Positions 7,033-11,020 of a stretch of DNA of 11,020 nucleotides are shown here, piece after piece. Position 1 is the stretch's first letter. Every line of letters starts with the position of its first letter. Both the position numbers and the translations under genes were made by a program. Below the pieces are notes generated by a model, which was not told where the DNA came from, ran no database searches, and saw nothing but the letters and a program-made list of their open reading frames with translations. The stretch is taken from NCBI GenBank assembly GCA_001873675.1, contig MNZP01000206.1, forward strand, positions 1-11,020, given 5' to 3'. Origin of the DNA: Syntrophaceae bacterium CG2_30_49_12. Its GTDB lineage: Bacteria > Desulfobacterota > Syntrophia > Syntrophales > CG2-30-49-12.

Positions 7033-7377
7033 CTAATGATAATCGTGTGTTCCCCGCACCACTTTGATATTCGTTTTATTCTCTATGATCTTAGCCGCTT
7101 CCTCGGCGCTGACATAGGGGCATGCCGGTTTGGCGTTTGCCAGACATGAACTAAGGTAAATAATATCCGGCTTAATCTCGGATAATCTCATAGCCATGCC
7201 TATGTTTGGCACAATGGTGCGCCCAGGACATTCACACCTGATAAAGGCTATCACCTGCGAGGGCTCATCGAAATTACCTTCCCCGAGTGCTGCCGCCTTC
7301 AGGCATCGCCATTCACCGGGGCAACCGTAACCGCTGTCCATATAGGCGCCACAACCGACAACAAAAACTTTTTTCAT
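7033..7377 (-). CDS. CGGC-domain-like cysteine-rich protein
   Basis: A 114-residue protein resembling the CGGC family of predicted metal-binding proteins. Family-like features are VVGCGAYMDSGYGCPGEWRC (6-25), a second cysteine group FIRCECPGR (45-53), LSSCLANAKPACPY (75-88), and the closing VVRGTH (106-111). Seven cysteines are present (9, 19, 25, 48, 50, 78, 86). The signature CGGC itself reads RCEC here, so the first signature cysteine is missing. It is soluble, with no signal peptide. ATG 7375-7377 follows AGGAGG by 5 bases. It is the first gene of the trio with the histidine kinase (66 bases further) and the regulator, so a role as a metal- or thiol-responsive input is attractive but unproven. 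Confidence 0.75.
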   Translation of the reverse strand: MKKVFVVGCGAYMDSGYGCPGEWRCLKAAALGEGNFDEPSQVIAFIRCECPGRTIVPNIGMAMRLSEIKPDIIYLSSCLANAKPACPYVSAEEAAKIIENKTNIKVVRGTHDYH

Positions 7378-7403
7378 CGAAACCTCCTGGTAAGATCCCC
7401 ACT

Positions 7404-7462
7404 TTAGCGCGGTAAGATTTTTTTTCTTAGCTTAGCGAAATTTTTTAGCATAATTGGCTAAG
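7404..7462. repeat. Cluster of TTAGC motifs
   Basis: TTAGC occurs on the plus strand at 7404, 7427, 7432 and 7445, with an inverted copy GCTAA at 7457-7461. CTTAGC (7431-7436) can pair with GCTAAG (7457-7462). The cluster lies between the por operon and the CGGC gene and overlaps the promoter candidate, so it may be an operator. No intrinsic terminator for the por operon is evident here. Confidence 0.35.
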
Positions 7463-7470
7463 TATTGCAA
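7442..7470 (-). promoter_or_regulatory. Weak sigma-70-like promoter candidate for the CGGC-kinase-regulator genes
   Basis: TTGCAA (7465-7470) and TAAAAA (7442-7447) are separated by 17 bases on the minus strand, in an A+T-rich stretch ahead of the CGGC gene. Each box matches consensus in about four of six positions. The surrounding TTAGC repeats could be an operator. Confidence 0.25.
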
Positions 7471-7478
7471 TCTTTTAA

Positions 7479-7520
7479 TCCCCGACCCCTGCTCCCTGAC
7501 CCCTGCTCCCTGACCCTTAC
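7479..7520. repeat. Heptamer repeat run just behind porB
   Basis: Six 7-base units can be read on the plus strand: tccccga, cccctgc, tccctga, cccctgc, tccctga, cccttac. The middle four are two exact copies of a 14-base unit. The porB stop codon (7517-7519) lies within the last degenerate unit, so the run abuts or supplies the end of the gene. A related run lies just upstream of porB. Confidence 0.75.
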
Positions 7521-8413
7521 GCTGCCCGTCTTAAGTACTCGTTCCATCTAAGGTCAACCCACTTCTGGAGCTGGGTCAACTGTTCGATACTCATCTTCCT
7601 GAAGCGTCCCTGTCGTTCCAGATAATTGATAATGGGAAGTCTGCTGCCCTTTTCCGCCAGAGTCTTGCTCCGGCCGGTGAAACGGAACTTTCCGTCCTCG
7701 ATTTCAAAGAGAACAACAATTCCCGTCTCTACAGAAAGCCTTCCTATCTTTACCGTATCTTTCGGGGGGTAGATCCAGCCGGGAGGGCAGGGGGCAGAGA
7801 TCTGGATATATCTGGTCCCCTTGATACGCTTTGCCCTGACGAATTTATTGTAGAGATCAAGGGGAAAGGCGGAAGAGGCGCTGGCCAGGTAGGGGAGATC
7901 ATGGGCATCCATAATCTTGAGCATATCTTTCTTTTTTTGCTGTTTCGTGAGGATCGGTGTCGTGGTGGTCAGGGCGCCCATCGGGGTGGCGCTGGAACGC
8001 TGGGTACCCGTGTTCATGTAGGCCTCATTGTCATAACAGACAAAGATGAAATCAGTTTCTCTTTCCGCAGCGCCGCTCAAAGCCTGAATGCCAATATCGT
8101 AAGTTCCCCCATCACCGGCAACGGCGACCACTGTGATGTCGGTTCTGTTCAAGGCATTTAAGCCGGCAACAAGCCCGGAAGCGGAGGCTGCCGTACTGGG
8201 AAAGGTGCAGTTCAGACAGGGGATGGCCACAGACGTTGTGGGATACAACCCGTGGAGCACCGTAAGACAGCTTGCCGGTATGGTGAGGATGGTGTTTCCC
8301 CGGAGCGCCTTTAGAAGGTAACGATAGGCTAAGGAGAGGCCACACCCCTGGCAGGACCTGTTCCCCGGCAACATATATTCTTCTTTATTGACCTTGAATA
8401 GTTTATCCGGCAT
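7517..8413 (-). CDS. porB: 2-oxoacid:ferredoxin oxidoreductase beta subunit (pyruvate type likely)
   Basis: The 298-residue thiamine diphosphate-binding subunit, in which the 2-oxoacid is decarboxylated and electrons enter a [4Fe-4S] cluster. Cluster ligands are C21-x2-C24 (SCQGCGLSLAYR), C49 (PASCLTVLHG) and C209 (APCPPGW). The TPP motif runs from GDGGTYDIG (100-108) to N129, followed by EAYMNTGTQRSSATPMGA (130-147). These blocks are typical of pyruvate-type PorB; a branched-chain or aryl 2-oxoacid substrate cannot be excluded. The ATG (8411-8413) follows GGAGGAG closely, and that site is formed by the edge of a heptamer repeat run. The gene starts 85 bases before the alpha frame closes. It is the last gene of the operon, and its stop codon touches a second repeat run. 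Confidence 0.95.
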   Translation of the reverse strand: MPDKLFKVNKEEYMLPGNRSCQGCGLSLAYRYLLKALRGNTILTIPASCLTVLHGLYPTTSVAIPCLNCTFPSTAASASGLVAGLNALNRTDITVVAVAGDGGTYDIGIQALSGAAERETDFIFVCYDNEAYMNTGTQRSSATPMGALTTTTPILTKQQKKKDMLKIMDAHDLPYLASASSAFPLDLYNKFVRAKRIKGTRYIQISAPCPPGWIYPPKDTVKIGRLSVETGIVVLFEIEDGKFRFTGRSKTLAEKGSRLPIINYLERQGRFRKMSIEQLTQLQKWVDLRWNEYLRRAA

Positions 8414-9675
8414 TTCTCCTCCTGTCTCCTATCTCCTAACCCCTGACCCCTGACCTCTGACCCCGGCAGGTATGTATCACAGTTCAGCCATGTCGTTTCC
8501 GGTTCCGTGGTTCCTGAGGCAATCGCCTCCAGGGAGGAAAGGGTTGCCTCGGCGAGTTCCCTGGCCTTTACGTCCCTGCCACCGAGGCCGACGATATAAT
8601 TATGGATCGGCGCCCTGCTGCCGGTACCATAAAAAGCGGCCTTGAGATCGGAACACAGCGCCCCCTCGTACCCGTAACTGATGTCTTTTTCAAAGACAAA
8701 AATGGCACATCTATTTCCAAAGACCTCTCTCACCTCTTCCTTCGGGAAAGGTCTGAAGACCCGGATGCCGACGACACCAGCCTTTATTTCCCGTTCCCTC
8801 AGCATATCCGCAGCCACGGTAGCCTCTGAGGCGAGGGAACCCATTGCTGTCAGGATCACCTCGGCATCATCTGCCCTGTATGTCCAGAGCATCCCGCCGT
8901 GGTCCCGCCCAAAGACTTCAGTATATGCACGGTTGGTGGCAACGATTATATCACGCGCACCCTCCGTGGCCTTCTGGAGCTTGTAGCGGAGTTCCATATA
9001 ACCGTCACGGAGGACGCCCTCCGGGTCCTGCCGCCTCCAGGGAAAGATGACGGGATTTATATTTCTCGGGTCCTCCGGGGAAAGAATCATGTGCGGCTTA
9101 TAAGGCGGTAAAAAATCCTTGACAAGGTCGGCATCAGGCACTTCCACGGGCATCATGGTATGGGAGAGGACAAAGCCGTCATAGCAGACCATGACCGGTA
9201 CATAGACCGCTTCGGCAATCCGGTAGGCCTGGATCAGGGTATCAATAATCTCCTGATTATTCCTGCAGTAAATCTGAATCCAGCCGGTATCCCGCTGGGC
9301 CACTGAATCCTGCTGGTCATTGAAGATAGACCAGGGAGCGCCCACTCCTCTGTTTACGCAACACATCACGATCGGTAGCCTGGAGCCTGCGGCCCAGTGG
9401 AGCTGTTCGTGCATGTAGAGGAGCCCGTGGGAACTGGTAGAGGTAAAAACCCTGGCGCCGACGGCTGAGGCAGAGATACAAACGGCAAGAACCGAATGCT
9501 CACTTTCCACGCGAATATACTCGGCCTTGAGTTCCCCCCCTTCGACAAATTGCGAAATAGCCTCCGTCAGAGATGTCTGGGGGGTAATGGGATAGGCGGA
9601 AATCACCTGGACATTGCTGAGTTTAACCCCTATGGCGGCCGCTTGATTACCGGTCATGATCTGCACATTACTCAT
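8329..9675 (-). CDS. porA: 2-oxoacid:ferredoxin oxidoreductase alpha subunit with a repeat-derived C-terminal tail
   Basis: The 448-residue alpha subunit, carrying the transketolase-like pyrimidine-binding and C-terminal domains. Landmarks are AYPITPQTSLTEA (27-39), VESEHSVLAVCISASAVGAR (56-75), TSTSSHGLLYMHE (78-90), and the distal domain with VFRPFPKEEV (306-315) and YGYEGALCSDLK (334-345). ATG 9673-9675 is chosen because a GAGG site lies 5-8 bases upstream and MSNVQIMTGNQA is the normal start; the frame extends to 9747, but that part overlaps the delta gene. Family members end around residue 400. Here the frame continues through a six-unit heptamer run (residues 406-419) and 29 more residues inside porB, so the last ~43 residues are not family sequence. 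The delta gene ends 8 bases upstream. Confidence 0.93.
   Translation of the reverse strand: MSNVQIMTGNQAAAIGVKLSNVQVISAYPITPQTSLTEAISQFVEGGELKAEYIRVESEHSVLAVCISASAVGARVFTSTSSHGLLYMHEQLHWAAGSRLPIVMCCVNRGVGAPWSIFNDQQDSVAQRDTGWIQIYCRNNQEIIDTLIQAYRIAEAVYVPVMVCYDGFVLSHTMMPVEVPDADLVKDFLPPYKPHMILSPEDPRNINPVIFPWRRQDPEGVLRDGYMELRYKLQKATEGARDIIVATNRAYTEVFGRDHGGMLWTYRADDAEVILTAMGSLASEATVAADMLREREIKAGVVGIRVFRPFPKEEVREVFGNRCAIFVFEKDISYGYEGALCSDLKAAFYGTGSRAPIHNYIVGLGGRDVKARELAEATLSSLEAIASGTTEPETTWLNCDTYLPGSEVRGQGLGDRRQEEKCRINYSRSIKKNICCRGTGPARGVASP
8419..8460. repeat. Heptamer repeat run inside the end of porA, just ahead of porB
   Basis: Six contiguous 7-base units on the plus strand: ctcctgt, ctcctat, ctcctaa, cccctga, cccctga, cctctga. 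The 42 bases equal 14 codons, so the porA frame passes through without a shift and encodes residues 406-419. The left edge supplies the purine-rich ribosome site of porB. The units resemble those at 7479-7520. Confidence 0.8.
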
Positions 9676-9683
9676 TTGAACCT

Positions 9684-9968
9684 CTAACCTCCCTCGTTCA
9701 CCATGGTGATTGCCTTGGCAGGGCATTCCTCTGCACAGATACCGCATCCCTTACAGTATTCGAGATCAATGCCGACCGGGACCGTCGGAATGACCACGCC
9801 ATCCGGACAGTAAAGCCAGCAGAGGAGGCAGGCAGCCCTGTTTTTTATTGCCGAAATGCATTTTGATTGATCAATAACCGGCCTCATATCCCTCCAGTCA
9901 CCGGTTTTTCCTGCCTCGCCTACTGCCGGTCTGCACATGGCGGTTATATTGTCGTCCTTTTTTTCCAT
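9684..9968 (-). CDS. porD: 2-oxoacid:ferredoxin oxidoreductase delta subunit (ferredoxin-like)
   Basis: The 94-residue electron-transfer subunit with two [4Fe-4S] sites, between gamma and alpha as in other porGDAB operons. The N-terminal part has the family signature DWRDMRPVIDQSKC. The second cluster motif is regular: C72-x2-C75-x2-C78-x3-C82-P. The first is unusual: C47-x2-C50-x3-C54-P is normal, but the fourth ligand would have to be C37, nine residues before C47 instead of two. A further C12 is present. ATG 9966-9968 follows CGAGGA by about 8 bases. The stop is 8 bases before the alpha start. Confidence 0.92.
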   Translation of the reverse strand: MEKKDDNITAMCRPAVGEAGKTGDWRDMRPVIDQSKCISAIKNRAACLLCWLYCPDGVVIPTVPVGIDLEYCKGCGICAEECPAKAITMVNEGG

Positions 9969-9989
9969 CAGAAATTCCTCGTTCAGGTC

Positions 9990-10556
9990 TTATGACTTAT
10001 TCTTTATCGTCGTCTCTTCAAAAGCGGCATTTAATGCCAGAATATTTGCCGTTGCCGCCCCGCCGGATAACTTCCACCTCAATCCTTTTTCAATATACTC
10101 GAGGGAAACGAGGTCTCCCGCCCTGGCAAAGGCCCCTAAGAGTGGGGTGTTGACGATGGGCGCTCCCTCCTTGATCAGACGATGCTTCAGGGCAATAGCC
10201 ACAGCATCTACGGCAGCGATACCATAGCACCCGCCGATTTCGACCTCATCGGCCTTAAGTTGCGTGTTGATGATGATAAGTCCTCCCTCCTTCAGGGAGG
10301 CTAAGATGTCAACAACCTCAAGCAGAGAGGCATCGAGAACCACAGCAATATCTGCCCGTTCAATCTGGGAAAACATCCTGATCGGCTCGTTCGCTATTCT
10401 CGTGGAGGCTGTGAGCGGCGCTCCCCTCCTCTCCGGGCCAAAGGTAGGGGCAGAGGTTACCCCCTTAAAACCTTGAAGGTAGGCAGATTCGGCCAGTATC
10501 TGCGCGGCGACGACAACGCCCTGTCCCCCTCTTCCATGCCAGATCACTTCTTGCAT
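9990..10556 (-). CDS. porG: 2-oxoacid:ferredoxin oxidoreductase gamma subunit
   Basis: The 188-residue gamma subunit of the oxidoreductase. It begins MQEVIWHGRGGQGVVVAAQI, the diagnostic GRGGQG motif at residues 8-13. It continues with TSAPTFGPERRGAP (34-47), the other strongly conserved block, and DIAVVLDASLLE (69-80). Length is normal for the family. ATG 10554-10556 follows GGGAG by 5 bases. It is the first gene of the operon, 21 bases ahead of porD, and starts only about 27 bases after the T run of a hairpin that could terminate or attenuate transcription. Confidence 0.95.
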   Translation of the reverse strand: MQEVIWHGRGGQGVVVAAQILAESAYLQGFKGVTSAPTFGPERRGAPLTASTRIANEPIRMFSQIERADIAVVLDASLLEVVDILASLKEGGLIIINTQLKADEVEIGGCYGIAAVDAVAIALKHRLIKEGAPIVNTPLLGAFARAGDLVSLEYIEKGLRWKLSGGAATANILALNAAFEETTIKNKS

Positions 10557-10582
10557 ACTGTCTCCCTGTCATTTGCCAAACT

Positions 10583-10617
10583 AAAAAGGCCATGGATTTT
10601 TCCTACCCATGGCCTTT
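10583..10617 (-). terminator. Strong hairpin with T run, upstream of porG
   Basis: An uninterrupted 11-bp stem, AAAGGCCATGG (10585-10595) with CCATGGCCTTT (10607-10617), encloses an 11-base loop. On the minus strand it continues directly into a five-T run (10583-10587), the form of an intrinsic terminator for hflX or the small frame behind it. On the plus strand eight T bases follow three bases after the stem, so it may act in both directions. Confidence 0.75.
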
Positions 10618-10642
10618 AGGATTTTTTTTATTATTGCTGGTT

Positions 10643-10762
10643 TTAGCTTTTCCTAAAAACGACGGGGGATGGGTTTAATCCCATCAGAAGAAGAGCGAGG
10701 CACAATACGAGGCTCAAAAGCAAGGTCTCATTTACAAGCTCATCTCTTCTTCTTTCAGTCAT
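10643..10762 (-). CDS. Possible 39-residue single-pass membrane peptide
   Basis: The frame ATG 10760-10762 to TAA 10643-10645 encodes a charged start (MTERRRDELVNE), one hydrophobic helix (TLLLSLVLCLALLLMGL, 13-29), and a short tail ending in FRKS. This is the layout of a small inner-membrane protein with the N terminus in the cytoplasm. It begins 55 bases after the hflX stop and ends before the strong terminator hairpin. The ribosome site is weak, at best GGGA 9 bases upstream. It may be a chance frame. Confidence 0.4.
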   Translation of the reverse strand: MTERRRDELVNETLLLSLVLCLALLLMGLNPSPVVFRKS

Positions 10763-10792
10763 TCTCAGGAGTCCCGGTTAACAATTTTAGGC

Positions 10793-10821
10793 TGTCTAAC
10801 ACAAAAGATAATCGGTGTCAA
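10793..10821 (-). promoter_or_regulatory. Promoter candidate overlapping the hflX stop codon
   Basis: A perfect TTGACA (10816-10821) is followed after 17 bases by TAGACA (10793-10798), a poor -10 box. Transcription would start near 10786, 24 bases before the small membrane frame and about 230 bases before porG. The TTGACA overlaps the end of the hflX coding region, so it may be coincidence. Confidence 0.3.
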
Positions 10822-11020
10822 GGGGCAATTGATGTTTTTTTCTCTAAACCGCCGACTAAAGTCTCCATCTCTTTTACGAGAGGAAGGATGGTTGCGGGGT
10901 GCAGGGCCGAGATGGCTGTGGTCTGAAAACGCCGGCAGAGAGTCTGGAGGAGGGCCTTGTCAGGAAAGAGGTCCTCCTTATTGAAGACCCGCAGGGTTGG
11001 TTTGCCGGCGATCTGGAGAT
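10818..11020 (-). CDS. hflX: C-terminal part of an HflX-type GTPase (5' end off the window)
   Basis: Only the last 66 residues are visible. They include LRVFNKEDLF with the NKxD guanine-specificity motif (residues 13-16 of the fragment) and ISALHPATILPLVKEME, where the ISA is the G5 element. The combination matches the end of HflX, a ribosome-associated GTPase of the Obg-HflX group that splits stalled ribosomes under stress. The protein stops soon after the G5 region, without the extra C-terminal domain found in the E. coli protein. The stop codon is TGA 10818-10820. Another TrmE-Era-Obg-HflX GTPase cannot be fully excluded without the G1-G3 motifs. Confidence 0.75.
   Translation of the reverse strand, partial: LQIAGKPTLRVFNKEDLFPDKALLQTLCRRFQTTAISALHPATILPLVKEMETLVGGLEKKTSIAP

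Larger units (their letters stand above)
10557..10817. other. 261-bp region between hflX and porG
   Basis: From right to left it holds a sigma-70-like promoter candidate, a possible 39-codon membrane peptide frame, a small hairpin GATGGG/CCCATC (10668-10685) inside that frame, and the strong terminator-like hairpin at 10583-10617. No known riboswitch pattern was recognised. Confidence 0.5.

Noticed and set aside
7479..8460. The heptamer runs as a CRISPR array
   Set aside because: Units are 7 bases, contiguous and without spacers, so this is a short tandem repeat and not CRISPR.
9676..9747. 24-residue N-terminal extension of PorA
   Set aside because: It is read from within porD, and the internal ATG has a ribosome site and the normal family N terminus.
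10583..10786. A roughly 200-nt small RNA (6S-like) between the promoter candidate and the terminator
   Set aside because: I could not fold it into a 6S-type rod with a central bubble, and the same stretch carries the 39-codon frame; kept only as a remote possibility.
10669..10926. 85-residue plus-strand frame across the hflX-por gap
   Set aside because: It is antisense to the HflX C terminus and has no recognisable sequence or ribosome site.

Overview
The window reads as part of a chromosome of an anaerobic sulfite/sulfate-reducing bacterium, most likely of the former Deltaproteobacteria (Desulfobacterota-like). The evidence is a reductive-type dissimilatory sulfite reductase (dsrA and dsrB with all siroheme and iron-sulfur ligands), a four-subunit 2-oxoacid:ferredoxin oxidoreductase, a 2[4Fe-4S] ferredoxin, and a two-component system with a sigma-54-dependent (NtrC-family) regulator. 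The assignment below phylum is inference. Every convincing gene lies on the minus strand, so transcription runs from the right edge to the left.

Right to left: (1) 10818-11020, the C-terminal end of an HflX-type GTPase, cut by the window edge, followed by a possible 39-residue membrane peptide (10643-10762) and a strong hairpin (10583-10617). (2) 7517-10556, a porG-porD-porA-porB operon for ferredoxin-reducing 2-oxoacid oxidation. Its beta gene is bracketed on both sides by short runs of a degenerate 7-bp repeat, one of which extends the alpha reading frame into the beta gene. (3) 5416/4040-7377, a small CGGC-like cysteine protein, a membrane histidine kinase and an NtrC-type response regulator. 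(4) 3709-4039, a 331-bp gap with three inverted repeats and a well-spaced sigma-54 (-24/-12) promoter candidate pointing at the next genes. (5) 2140-3708, ferredoxin, two unrecognised small proteins and a five-repeat TPR protein, tightly packed. (6) 1-1993, dsrA and the first 224 codons of dsrB, with their own sigma-70-like promoter in the 146-bp gap at 1994-2139.

Possible joint working: Por oxidises 2-oxoacids and delivers low-potential electrons to ferredoxin; the small ferredoxin and its partner proteins sit beside the terminal reductase DsrAB; the CGGC/kinase/regulator trio in between could switch the ferredoxin-to-TPR genes (and by read-through dsrAB) through sigma-54. The most interesting hypothesis here is this two-component, sigma-54 control of a dsr-linked accessory cassette with two small proteins I cannot name. 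I saw no CRISPR array, tRNA, rRNA or insertion sequence.
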